Source of the DNA: Streptomyces turgidiscabies Car8
Lineage (GTDB): Bacteria; Actinomycetota; Actinomycetes; Streptomycetales; Streptomycetaceae
Direction: 5' to 3'
Length of the DNA: 33,261 bases
NCBI RefSeq assembly: GCF_000331005.1
Contig: NZ_AEJB01000342.1
Span: 1 to 33,261 of the forward strand
The notes beneath the pieces are model-generated. The model was not told where the DNA came from and did no database searches. It saw only the letters and a list, made by a program, of their open reading frames with translations. Positions 1 to 7,040 of the stretch are shown one piece after another (position 1 is the stretch's first letter; each line of letters begins with the position of its first letter). A program made the translations under genes and the position numbers.

Positions 1-261
1 CGGGGCCTGCGCCGGGGGCATGATCGCGTGCTGGAGCTGGAGGGTGAGCCGGTTGCGTTCGCTCGACTGCTGTTCGGAGTGGGCGAGTTGGTCGCGGGTG
101 GCGGCGAGGGCGACCTCCGTCCAGTGGTGGGCGGAGATGTCCTGGTAGGCGCCCCGGACGACGAACAGCCGGCCGTCGGAGTCGAGGACCGGCTCGGCCA
201 CCACACGGATGTGCCGGGTCACGCCGTCGGGCCGCTGGAGGCGGACCCGCCCTGAGGCCAC
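1..261 (-). CDS. SpoIIE/PP2C-type phosphatase, partial (PAS remnant then phosphatase start)
   Basis: The leftward frame is open from GTG at 261 to the window edge, so only about 87 N-terminal residues are visible. They read as the second half of a PAS fold (an RPDG-type strand, then a GAYQDIS strand end), a charged helical linker, and LQHAIMPP, the signature that opens the catalytic domain of streptomycete SpoIIE-like Ser/Thr phosphatases. Such proteins usually dephosphorylate anti-sigma antagonists or act in signalling; that is family knowledge. The oddity is the start: the N-terminal half of the PAS domain is missing, and the frame runs straight back to the stop of the multicopper oxidase (274-276) after four codons. 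Either translation starts inside the PAS fold, or the gene lost its 5' end. The catalytic domain lies outside the window, so activity cannot be judged. Confidence 0.7.
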   Translation of the reverse strand, partial: MASGRVRLQRPDGVTRHIRVVAEPVLDSDGRLFVVRGAYQDISAHHWTEVALAATRDQLAHSEQQSSERNRLTLQLQHAIMPPAQAP

Positions 262-273
262 GGGGCCGAGCGA

Positions 274-1845
274 CTAGCTCTCCGTGACCATCAGCGACGC
301 CATCATGCCCTCGTCCTCGTGCTGCAGGAGATGGCAGTGGAGCATGTACATGTAGGTGTCGTCGGCGAAGTCGGTGAACTCCATGGCTATCTTGATCGAG
401 CCGCCGCCGACCACTTCGTACGTGTCGTACCAGCCGAGTTCGACCCCTGTGGGAGTCGCCCCGTTGATCGCGACGAGCTGGTAGGGCACGTCGTGCAGGT
501 GGAAGGAGTGCTCCAGCTGGGACGCGTTGGTTATCGTCCAGATCTCCTTGGCGCCCAGCGTGGTGCTGATCATCGCCATGCTTGACATGGTGAGACCGGC
601 CGAACCGTTGATCTTCATCGTCGCGCCCGTGTTGCTGAGCGTGATGGTGCGGGCCGTGAAGTCGGTGGTGTCGTACCGCTCGATGGTGTTGAGGCTGCTC
701 GGCAGGTCGGCCGGGGTGTCGGTGCCGCCCGCGGCGACGGTGAGGAAGTCGTAGGTGCCGGAGCCGCCGCGGATCCAGCCGGTCGTGATGGTGACCTGGA
801 GCGTGACGTCCTCGGTGACGTCCATGGTGAACTCGGCGCGGGCGCCGGCCACCAGCCGGATGCTGTCCACCGTGGTCGCGGTGGTCAGATAGCCCTGGTC
901 GGTGGCTATCTGGGTCAGCTTGCCGCCGTCGCTGCGCGTCAGGGTGATGATGTCCGACGGCGAGGCGTTGAGCGCCCGGAACCGGTTGCGGGTCTTGGTG
1001 GCGCTGAAGGTGAGCGTGGTGTCGTCGACGTTGGTGCCGTTCACCAGCACCGGGTACTGGAGGCCGGAGGTGAGGTACCCGGCCTGGTCGTACTTGATGT
1101 CGCCCGCGGCGGAGACCGCCAGGCACTGGAAGACGAGCGGGATGTCGTCGACGCCGTAGTCGCTGGGCAGGGCGGCGGAAGCGGTGGAGTCGTCCTCCAC
1201 GATGATCATCCCGGCCAGTCCGTGTACGGCCTGCTTGGCCGTGGTGCCCAGGGCGTGCGGGTGGTACCAGAGGGTCTTGGCCTCGTCCAGGACGGTGAAG
1301 GTCGGGGCCCAGGTGCCTCCGGCGGCGAAGGCGTTCTGCGGGCCGCCGTCCATCGTGGGCGGGACATGGGCGCCGTGGAAGTGGACGGTGGTTTCCTCGG
1401 TGAGGCTGTTGGTGATGTTCAGCAGGACCTTGTCGCCGGTGGTCCACTTCATGGTCGGGCCGAGGAACGACTGGTTGTAGCCGGCGGTGGTGCTGGTGAC
1501 ACCGCTGATGACTTCGCTGGTGCCGCTCTTCGCCTCCAGGGTGAAGGTGGTGGTGCCGTCGGTGGTGCTGCCTTCCAGAAGATCCGGGATGGTCAGCGTG
1601 GCCGTGTTCGTCGCCGCGCTGGCCTTGTTCCCCGAGTCGGTGAGCAGTCCGAAGGTCGTGCCGGCCGCCGCCACGGCGCCCAGGCCGACGCCGGCCATCC
1701 CGCCGAGGAACTTCCGTCGGTGGAGGCCCTTGCCGGTCCGGTTCCTCGCCCGCTGGTCACTGCTGTCCCGCCCGCCCGACGCGGGGTCGTTGTCGAGCTG
1801 CGGTGCCGCGCCCGAGCCGGCATCTGTGTTGGGGTTCATGGTCAT
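274..1845 (-). CDS. Tat-exported three-domain multicopper oxidase (laccase/CueO-like)
   Basis: This 523-residue protein carries all four copper motifs of multicopper oxidases: HFHG near residue 155, YHPH near 194, HSFHLH near 446, and HCHLLQHEDEGM near 503, which holds the type-1 Cys (about 504) and a Met axial ligand (about 514). The family oxidises phenols, metals or cuprous ion and reduces oxygen to water. The N-terminus is a long polar stretch, then RRKFLGG and a hydrophobic Ala/Gly segment (about 43-64), a convincing twin-arginine signal, so the enzyme probably acts outside the cell. Length and motif spacing fit the three-domain class rather than the small two-domain streptomycete laccase. 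Two in-frame ATG codons (1845 and 1839) are possible starts. No copper-operon partner is adjacent, so copper tolerance versus phenol oxidation cannot be separated. Confidence 0.9.
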   Translation of the reverse strand: MTMNPNTDAGSGAAPQLDNDPASGGRDSSDQRARNRTGKGLHRRKFLGGMAGVGLGAVAAAGTTFGLLTDSGNKASAATNTATLTIPDLLEGSTTDGTTTFTLEAKSGTSEVISGVTSTTAGYNQSFLGPTMKWTTGDKVLLNITNSLTEETTVHFHGAHVPPTMDGGPQNAFAAGGTWAPTFTVLDEAKTLWYHPHALGTTAKQAVHGLAGMIIVEDDSTASAALPSDYGVDDIPLVFQCLAVSAAGDIKYDQAGYLTSGLQYPVLVNGTNVDDTTLTFSATKTRNRFRALNASPSDIITLTRSDGGKLTQIATDQGYLTTATTVDSIRLVAGARAEFTMDVTEDVTLQVTITTGWIRGGSGTYDFLTVAAGGTDTPADLPSSLNTIERYDTTDFTARTITLSNTGATMKINGSAGLTMSSMAMISTTLGAKEIWTITNASQLEHSFHLHDVPYQLVAINGATPTGVELGWYDTYEVVGGGSIKIAMEFTDFADDTYMYMLHCHLLQHEDEGMMASLMVTES

Positions 1846-1859
1846 GGCTGTGGATCTTT

Positions 1860-1870
1860 GGGCTAAGCCC
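1860..1870. promoter_or_regulatory. Short palindrome just upstream of the multicopper oxidase start
   Basis: GGGCT-A-AGCCC is a perfect 5+1+5 inverted repeat 14 bases upstream of the oxidase ATG, where an operator or 5'-UTR hairpin could act. The rest of the 228-base gap (1846-2073) shows no gene and no obvious copper (CsoR-type) operator. The functional role is a guess. Confidence 0.3.
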
Positions 1871-2073
1871 TATGTAAAGACTGAGGCCAAATTAGGAGCG
1901 AACCCAGGAGGCTGTGCGACCGCCGTGCACGCCAACTGCCCTGCAAAGAGGCGGCGTTGGGGATCCGCAGGTCATCTTCGGCGCGTGGGACACATCGGGC
2001 GGCCGACACACCCGAATTGCTCACGGTATTGCCAACATGTGACTTGCGTCACAGGGTTTCGCGGGGGACGGGC

Positions 2074-2811
2074 TCAGGGAGTGGCGGCGGCCGCCGCTTC
2101 CACCAGCCGCAGGTACTTCTTCCAGTCCCATCCCGGCCCCGGATCGGTGTGGTCCGTGCCCGGTACCTCCACATGCCCGATGATGTGCTCCCGGTCGACC
2201 GGTATGCCGTACCGCGCGCAGACCCTGGCCGTCAGCCGCGCCGAGGCCGCGTACATCGCGTCCGTGAAGTCCTCCGGCTTCTCCACGAAACCGGCGTGCT
2301 CGATGCCGACGCTCCGCTCGTTGTACTCCCGGTTGCCCGCGTGGAACGCCACGTCCAGCTCGCGGATCATCTGCGTGATCCGCCCGTCCTCGCGGACGAC
2401 GTAGTGCGCCGCCGCTCCGTGTGCCGGGTCCTGGAAGACCTTCACCGCGCTGGCGAAGCTGCCCTGCGTGACATGGATGATCACCCGGTCCACGTCGTAG
2501 TCGTCGGGCCGGTCCGCCATCCGCCAGTTCGCCGAGGAGGCCGCCACCCAGCGCGCACCCGCGTAGTCGACCTCGCCCTCCTTGCGCGGCTTCGACACCC
2601 CGGGCACCCGCCACCACAGGTGCCGCAGCTCGTCCCGGGCGAGCACGCCCGTGGCGGCGGCGGCCACCGCCCCGCCGATGAGCAGGGCGCGCCGCCCGAT
2701 CCGCCGGTCGCCGTCGCGCGGGGCCCGCCCGTGGCCCTCGCTCCGCGACTGCCGGGGGACGTCCTGCGAGAGACCGCGGCCGCTGTCCTGCCGGGCCTGT
2801 GTTTCCTCCAT
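2074..2811 (-). CDS. N-acetylmuramoyl-L-alanine amidase (Amidase_2/PGRP fold), probably secreted
   Basis: The 245-residue product has an N-terminal RRIGRRALLIGG stretch followed by an Ala-rich hydrophobic segment (about 36-58), a Tat-like signal or membrane anchor. It then has an Amidase_2 domain (about 105-235). The zinc ligands expected for the AmpD/PGRP fold are visible: His113 in IIHVTQG, His213 in IIGHVEVPG and Asp223 in HTDPGPGWDW. The family cuts the bond between MurNAc and L-Ala of peptidoglycan, so a role in wall turnover or recycling outside the membrane is likely. The start at ATG 2811 was chosen because it precedes the signal-like segment; the open frame continues upstream but there it is only antisense to mnmA. 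It is divergent from mnmA with 60 bases between the starts. Confidence 0.88.
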   Translation of the reverse strand: MEETQARQDSGRGLSQDVPRQSRSEGHGRAPRDGDRRIGRRALLIGGAVAAAATGVLARDELRHLWWRVPGVSKPRKEGEVDYAGARWVAASSANWRMADRPDDYDVDRVIIHVTQGSFASAVKVFQDPAHGAAAHYVVREDGRITQMIRELDVAFHAGNREYNERSVGIEHAGFVEKPEDFTDAMYAASARLTARVCARYGIPVDREHIIGHVEVPGTDHTDPGPGWDWKKYLRLVEAAAAATP

Positions 2812-2856
2812 GTCAGCGAGAACGGATACTCGCGCGCCCCGGTTCCCGGCGCCCCG

Positions 2857-2870
2857 TACCCTTGAAGGGT
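2857..2870 (+). promoter_or_regulatory. -10-like TACCCT and perfect palindrome over the mnmA ribosome binding site
   Basis: ACCCTT-G-AAGGGT (2858-2870) is a perfect 13-base inverted repeat ending one base before the mnmA ATG. Its right arm is the only Shine-Dalgarno-like sequence (GAAGGG), and its left arm overlaps a possible -10 TACCCT (2857-2862). It could bind a dimeric regulator or fold to hide the ribosome binding site. No convincing -35 was seen. Confidence 0.4.
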
Positions 2871-2871
2871 T

Positions 2872-3996
2872 ATGACTCACACCTCGCAGCAGCCCCTCCG
2901 CGTACTGGCCGCCATGTCCGGCGGCGTGGACTCCGCCGTAGCCGCCGCCCGCGCGGCCGAAGCCGGCCACGACGTGACAGGCGTCCACCTCGCCCTGTCC
3001 GCGAACCCGCAGTCCTTCCGCACGGGTGCGCGCGGCTGTTGCACCATCGAGGACTCCCGCGACGCCCGTCGCGCGGCCGACGTCATCGGCATCCCCTTCT
3101 ACGTCTGGGATCTCGCCGAGCGCTTCCGCGAGGACGTGGTGGACGACTTCGTCGCCGAGTACGAGGCGGGGCGCACCCCCAACCCGTGTCTGCGCTGCAA
3201 CGAGAAGATCAAGTTCGCCGCGCTCCTCGACAAGGCCCTCGCGCTCGGCTTCGACGCGGTCTGTACGGGCCACTACGCGCAGGTGATCGTCCATGAGGAC
3301 GGCACCCGCGAACTGCACCGCGCCTCCGACATGGCCAAGGACCAGTCGTACGTCCTCGGCGTGCTCGACGACCGGCAGCTCGCCCACGCGATGTTCCCCC
3401 TCGGCGACACCCTCACCACGAAGGACGAGATCCGCGCGGAGGCCGAGCGGCGCGGCCTCGCGGTCGCCAAGAAGCCCGACTCGCACGACATCTGCTTCAT
3501 CGCCGACGGCGACACCCAGGGCTTCCTGGCGAACCGGCTGGGCCGCGCCGAGGGCGACATTGTCGACGAGTCCGGCGCGAAGATCGGCTCGCACGAGGGC
3601 GCGTACGGCTTCACCATCGGCCAGCGCAAGGGCCTGCGCATCGGCACCCCGGCCGCCGACGGCAAGCCGCGCTACGTCCTCGACATCTCCCCGGTGAACA
3701 ACACGGTGACGGTCGGTCCGGCCACCGCCCTCGACGTCGACGCCCTCACCGCGATCCGACCCCGCTGGTGCGGCGCGGCCCCCACCGGCCCCGGCACTTA
3801 CACCGCCCAGCTGCGCGCCCACGGTGGCGAGACCGAGGTGACCGCCGAGCTGGTCGACGGCACGCTGGAGGTCACGTTCACCGAGCCCGTGCGCGGGGTG
3901 GCGCCGGGCCAGGCGATCGTCCTGTACGACGGCACACGCGTCGTCGGCTCGGCGACGATCGCCACGACGAACCGGGCCGCGGCGGGCGTGAGCTGA
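2872..3996 (+). CDS. mnmA: tRNA-specific 2-thiouridylase MnmA
   Basis: MnmA activates U34 of Lys, Glu and Gln tRNAs with ATP and inserts sulfur to give 2-thiouridine in the cytoplasm. The 374-residue protein shows the PP-loop ATP motif MSGGVDS (residues 15-21), the PNPCLRCN segment with Cys106 and Cys109, and DSHDICFI with Cys208. Cys106 and Cys208 fit the catalytic cysteine pair of the family. The GQRKGL segment and the C-terminal beta-barrel region are present, and the length is normal. The gene is divergent from the amidase and convergent with the FAH-like gene, 34 bases away. It is a housekeeping gene and marks the left edge of the accessory block. Confidence 0.97.
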   Translation: MTHTSQQPLRVLAAMSGGVDSAVAAARAAEAGHDVTGVHLALSANPQSFRTGARGCCTIEDSRDARRAADVIGIPFYVWDLAERFREDVVDDFVAEYEAGRTPNPCLRCNEKIKFAALLDKALALGFDAVCTGHYAQVIVHEDGTRELHRASDMAKDQSYVLGVLDDRQLAHAMFPLGDTLTTKDEIRAEAERRGLAVAKKPDSHDICFIADGDTQGFLANRLGRAEGDIVDESGAKIGSHEGAYGFTIGQRKGLRIGTPAADGKPRYVLDISPVNNTVTVGPATALDVDALTAIRPRWCGAAPTGPGTYTAQLRAHGGETEVTAELVDGTLEVTFTEPVRGVAPGQAIVLYDGTRVVGSATIATTNRAAAGVS

Positions 3997-4030
3997 ACCG
4001 GCGCGGGCGTACGACGGCCGCCCGCCGGAC

Positions 4031-4885
4031 TCACCCCCAGTGCAGGGGGTGGGACATCCTCACCCCGTGAGTGGCGAAGTCGATCGTCACGCGGTCGCGG
4101 TCGGCCGTCGTGAAACCGTGGTGGAAGCTGCTGCGGTCCGCGCCGAGGTAGACGTAGTGCACACGGCCGGGGTGCAGCAGCGACGCGTTCGCGAAGAGCC
4201 CGGCCGTGATGTCCCGCAGCCCGTAGTGCAGCGCCTTCACCCCGGTGGTGAAGGTCCCCTGCCAGGCCTGTTCCCCGTCCCGCTCGACCGTGACCTGCCC
4301 GGTGACCAGCTGCGGCGGGGTGCCCAGGAAGAGATACGGGGCCACGCCCGCGTCGCACAGCTTCGCGTACGACAGATGTCCCGCGTGCCGCTTGAACCGG
4401 CCGATGTCGGTGAGGTCGTTGCCGAAGGTGTACCCGGCGTACCTCGGAACGCCGTCCGCGTCGCCGACGTACACGAGGACGACCTCCGCCTCCTCGGTCA
4501 CCGCGAGCGCGTCCTGCGGCACGCGCAGCGGCTCCCCGGAGACCTTCAGGACCTCGCCCAGGCCCTTGAAGAACCAGTTGGGCTGGGTGGGCGCCCCCGA
4601 GTCCGCCTTCACGTTGTGGGTGGCCATGAACCCGCTGACCAGCGCGTCCCCGACCGAGTCGGGCAGCAGCGGCGGCCGGAAGCGTACGTCTGTCACGGCC
4701 GCGGTCACCGGCTCGCGGCCCTCGGTCAGCGCGGCGAGCAGGGCCGGGGTGTCGCCGTCGGCGGCCAGGACCGCGGCGCCCGGGTCGGTGCCGGCGAGGG
4801 GGTAGAGGGTGAGGACGGTGTCCTCGGGGGCGCCGTGCCCGATGTACCGCTCACCTTTGTGCACGCATTCGAACAGGACGGTCAT
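4031..4885 (-). CDS. FAH-superfamily protein, GguC/AraD1-like
   Basis: The 284-residue protein resembles the GguC/AraD1 branch of the fumarylacetoacetate hydrolase superfamily: PNWFFKG (mid-protein), a TEEAEVVLVYV strand holding the usual acidic metal-ligand positions, GYTFGNDLTDIG, and a YAKLCD segment. Relatives act on beta-keto or 2-keto-3-deoxy acids by C-C cleavage, decarboxylation or dehydration using Mg or Mn; the substrate here is unknown. The start at ATG 4885 is preferred over an upstream ATG (4918) because a GAGGAGA ribosome binding site sits just before it. It is the last gene of the leftward arm, 54 bases after the enolase-family gene, with an extragenic repeat in the gap. It could be a cluster enzyme acting on a keto acid or a neighbour outside the pathway. 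Confidence 0.72.
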   Translation of the reverse strand: MTVLFECVHKGERYIGHGAPEDTVLTLYPLAGTDPGAAVLAADGDTPALLAALTEGREPVTAAVTDVRFRPPLLPDSVGDALVSGFMATHNVKADSGAPTQPNWFFKGLGEVLKVSGEPLRVPQDALAVTEEAEVVLVYVGDADGVPRYAGYTFGNDLTDIGRFKRHAGHLSYAKLCDAGVAPYLFLGTPPQLVTGQVTVERDGEQAWQGTFTTGVKALHYGLRDITAGLFANASLLHPGRVHYVYLGADRSSFHHGFTTADRDRVTIDFATHGVRMSHPLHWG

Positions 4886-4918
4886 GGGCTGCTCTCCTCT
4901 CGGCGGAACTGATGACAT

Positions 4919-4948
4919 GGGGCGCGGGGAACTGCGCGATCAGCCCCC
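4919..4948. repeat. Streptomyces extragenic repeat, copy 1
   Basis: The GGGGCGCGGGGAACTGCGCG core (4919-4938) and following bases match a repeat I know to be scattered widely between genes in Streptomyces chromosomes. Bases 4919-4945 match the copy at 8818-8844 in the same orientation with 3 mismatches in 27. The stop codon and last residues of the enolase-family gene lie inside it. Confidence 0.75.
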
Positions 4949-6166
4949 ACCGGAGCCGCGGCCGACAAACTGTTTTAGGTCGGCGGCAACACGCAGCCAC
5001 GACGTGCTGTCCGTCCAGGTCAGAGCAGTCCAGCGCGCTGCCCGCCCGGTCAGTCGCAGGCCGAAACCGGCCCCCTCGACGGGGCCGATCGAGTTGGTAC
5101 GGCGGTCGACAACCGGCCACGGAGCCACGATCGCGTCCGCTTCCGCGAAGAAACGGTCGGACTGGCCGCCCTCAACCGCAAACGCATCCGCGCTGCGCAG
5201 CGCCAGCGCCCGGCTCGCGTTGATCAGCGGACCCGTCTCGGCGACCTGGACGCCGATCTGGAAACCCAGGCCCTCGGCACGGGCGTACTCGATCAGCCGG
5301 GCCGAGGCGAGCAGTCCGCCGTTCTTGGACACCCGGACGTTCACCGCGTCGCACGCCTCGGCGGCCACCGCCTCCCGGGCGTCCGCCGCCGTGCACACCG
5401 ACTCGTCGAGCAGGACGCGGACGCCCGTCGCCCGGCGCAGGGCGCGCAGATCGGCCCAGGAACGGCGGGGGAGCGGTTCCTCGACGAGGTCCACCCCTGC
5501 CTCGCGCAGTCGACGCGCGTAGGGCGCCGCGGTCTCCGGCGTCCAGCTCATGTTGGCGTCCACCATCACCGGTACGTCCGCGCCGAGCCGTCGCCTGATC
5601 GCGCCGACCGTGCGGACGTCCCGCTCGATGTCGTCGGAGGCCTTCACCTTGACGAAGTGGAAGGGCCCGCGCGTGTCGAGGAACTCCTCGACGCCGATGC
5701 TCAGGTCCAGCACCTGGGAGACGGGGACGGACAGTGCTTCGGAGACCCCGGGAAGCAGCAACTCGCCTACAGACACTGTCAACTGACGGCACAACAGGTC
5801 CAGTACGGCCGTCTCCAGCAGGCACACCAGGTTGGTGCCGGGAGCTGTCCCCAGGGTGTGGGCGAACAGCTCGGGGAACGTCGACTCGAAGCCGACGGCA
5901 CGGAGTCGGTCCGCGAGGTCACCCGGTGGTGTCGTCCGCAGGCGTCCGAACAGGGCGTGCAGCGGGACGCGCCCGAGTGCCTCCGTGACGCTGTCGGTCG
6001 TCTCGCCGGTGACGTACGAGCGGGGCGCGCACTCCCCGATGCCGGACACGTCGTCGACGGTCAGGCGCAGGACCAGGCTGTCGCTGGTGCGGCGGCGGGC
6101 CGCCGGGTGGTCGAAGCCGATGCGCATCGGCAGCGCCACCCGGTACAGCCGTGCCTCAGACGCCAC
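4940..6166 (-). CDS. Enolase-superfamily enzyme, MLE subgroup (epimerase/racemase/OSBS-like)
   Basis: The 408-residue protein has the full catalytic set of the muconate-lactonising subgroup: a KxK pair at Lys173/Lys175 (VKVKAS), metal ligands Asp203 (VDAN), Glu229 (VEEP) and Asp254 (LLDES), and the opposing Lys281 (VSKNGG). A Lys on each face suits 1,1-proton transfer (N-acylamino-acid racemase, dipeptide epimerase) or o-succinylbenzoate-type dehydration. Methylaspartate ammonia-lyase belongs to the same superfamily, but its characteristic His base motif is absent. Beside peptide-bond-forming ligases, epimerisation of an amino-acid or dipeptide centre is the favoured inference. GTG 6166 overlaps the hydrolase end by 11 bases, indicating coupling. 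The C-terminal Gly/Arg tail is encoded by the extragenic repeat. Confidence 0.85.
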   Translation of the reverse strand: MASEARLYRVALPMRIGFDHPAARRRTSDSLVLRLTVDDVSGIGECAPRSYVTGETTDSVTEALGRVPLHALFGRLRTTPPGDLADRLRAVGFESTFPELFAHTLGTAPGTNLVCLLETAVLDLLCRQLTVSVGELLLPGVSEALSVPVSQVLDLSIGVEEFLDTRGPFHFVKVKASDDIERDVRTVGAIRRRLGADVPVMVDANMSWTPETAAPYARRLREAGVDLVEEPLPRRSWADLRALRRATGVRVLLDESVCTAADAREAVAAEACDAVNVRVSKNGGLLASARLIEYARAEGLGFQIGVQVAETGPLINASRALALRSADAFAVEGGQSDRFFAEADAIVAPWPVVDRRTNSIGPVEGAGFGLRLTGRAARWTALTWTDSTSWLRVAADLKQFVGRGSGGG

Positions 6167-7040
6167 GGTCCAGTCCCTGGAGCAGGGTGTGCGTCGACGT
6201 CCAGTCGACCAGCGCGCGGCCGGCGTCCGTGTAGAAGAGGTAGTGGCGGTCGGTGGGGAACTGGACGGCGAGCCCGCCGTCGGAGAACAGCCGCTGGAAG
6301 ACCTCGCGGGTCGCGTCGAGGTCGATGATGGGGTCGGTGAGCCCGGACACGAACGCGGCCGGTACGTCGGGGAGTTGAGGGCGGCCGGGGTCCAGGTAGA
6401 GGCGTTCGAGGGCGAGCAGGACCGCGCGTGAGCGGCGGGTGAGGGTGCGGGCGGCCAGGTCGTCGTTGTCGATGAACTCCTGGTAGCGGGGATCGTCCGT
6501 GAAGTCCGCCGACCGCAGCCCCGCGTCCCAGGGCTCCGTACCGGTCTCGGCGGCCAGCGCCGCCCGTTCCCCGTCGTCGAGCACCGCGTGCAGCCGGCCC
6601 AGCCAGGTCGAGCAGAAGACGGTGGCGTCGTAGCGGACGGTGAAGTCGGGGTGGTGCAGGAGAGCCGCCAGGAAGGAGCCGCCGAGGCAGTGCCCGAACA
6701 GGGTCAACGGGACGTCGTCGCCGATCAGTTCACGTGTGTGGGTGATCGCGGTGACATAGTCCGCGACGATCGTCTCGACGTCCGGCACGTCGCGCCGTTC
6801 GCCGCCGCTGATGCCGCTGCCGCGCCGGTCCAGCACGAAGAAGGCGATGTCGTTGTCGGCGAACTGCGGCCCCACCTCCCAGAGCCAGCCCGCGTGGGAC
6901 TGCAGCCCGTGGAAGTAGAACACCGCGCCCTTGGTCTCCCCGCGTGGCCGCCACAGATGCAGCGCGAGGTCGACGCCGTCGACGGAGAGGGTGATGATCT
7001 CGCGCCGCACGTCCTGCGGCGGCCTCTTGGTCTCGATCAC
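6156..7040 (-). CDS. Alpha/beta hydrolase with Cys at the nucleophile position
   Basis: The 294-residue protein is a monoglyceride-lipase-like alpha/beta hydrolase: oxyanion-hole HG in FYFHGLQ (about 44), VLDRRGSG, a nucleophile elbow FGHCLGG, and likely acid and base in GLTDPIID and DRHYLF near the C-terminus. The striking point is the elbow: the usual Ser of GxSxG is Cys118 (TGC at 6689-6687). Cys is used by dienelactone hydrolase and by some biosynthetic thioesterases that favour acyl transfer or cyclisation over hydrolysis. The GTG start at 7040 overlaps the GH3 stop as GTGA, so translation is probably coupled. This suggests handling of the acyl group activated by the GH3 enzyme: release, transfer, cyclisation or proofreading. 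The substrate is unknown. Confidence 0.85.
   Translation of the reverse strand: MIETKRPPQDVRREIITLSVDGVDLALHLWRPRGETKGAVFYFHGLQSHAGWLWEVGPQFADNDIAFFVLDRRGSGISGGERRDVPDVETIVADYVTAITHTRELIGDDVPLTLFGHCLGGSFLAALLHHPDFTVRYDATVFCSTWLGRLHAVLDDGERAALAAETGTEPWDAGLRSADFTDDPRYQEFIDNDDLAARTLTRRSRAVLLALERLYLDPGRPQLPDVPAAFVSGLTDPIIDLDATREVFQRLFSDGGLAVQFPTDRHYLFYTDAGRALVDWTSTHTLLQGLDRGV

Noticed and set aside
261..274. A functional oxidase-phosphatase fusion through the TAG codon
   Set aside because: The oxidase ends with a normal C-terminus after its last copper motif, and no readthrough signal is visible.
2812..3822. Upstream extension of the amidase frame to 582 residues
   Set aside because: It lies antisense to mnmA over its whole length; the signal-like segment right after ATG 2811 defines the true start.
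4940..6166. Enolase-family gene as methylaspartate ammonia-lyase acting after glutamate mutase
   Set aside because: The sequence has the KxK and opposing Lys of the MLE subgroup and lacks the His base motif of methylaspartase.
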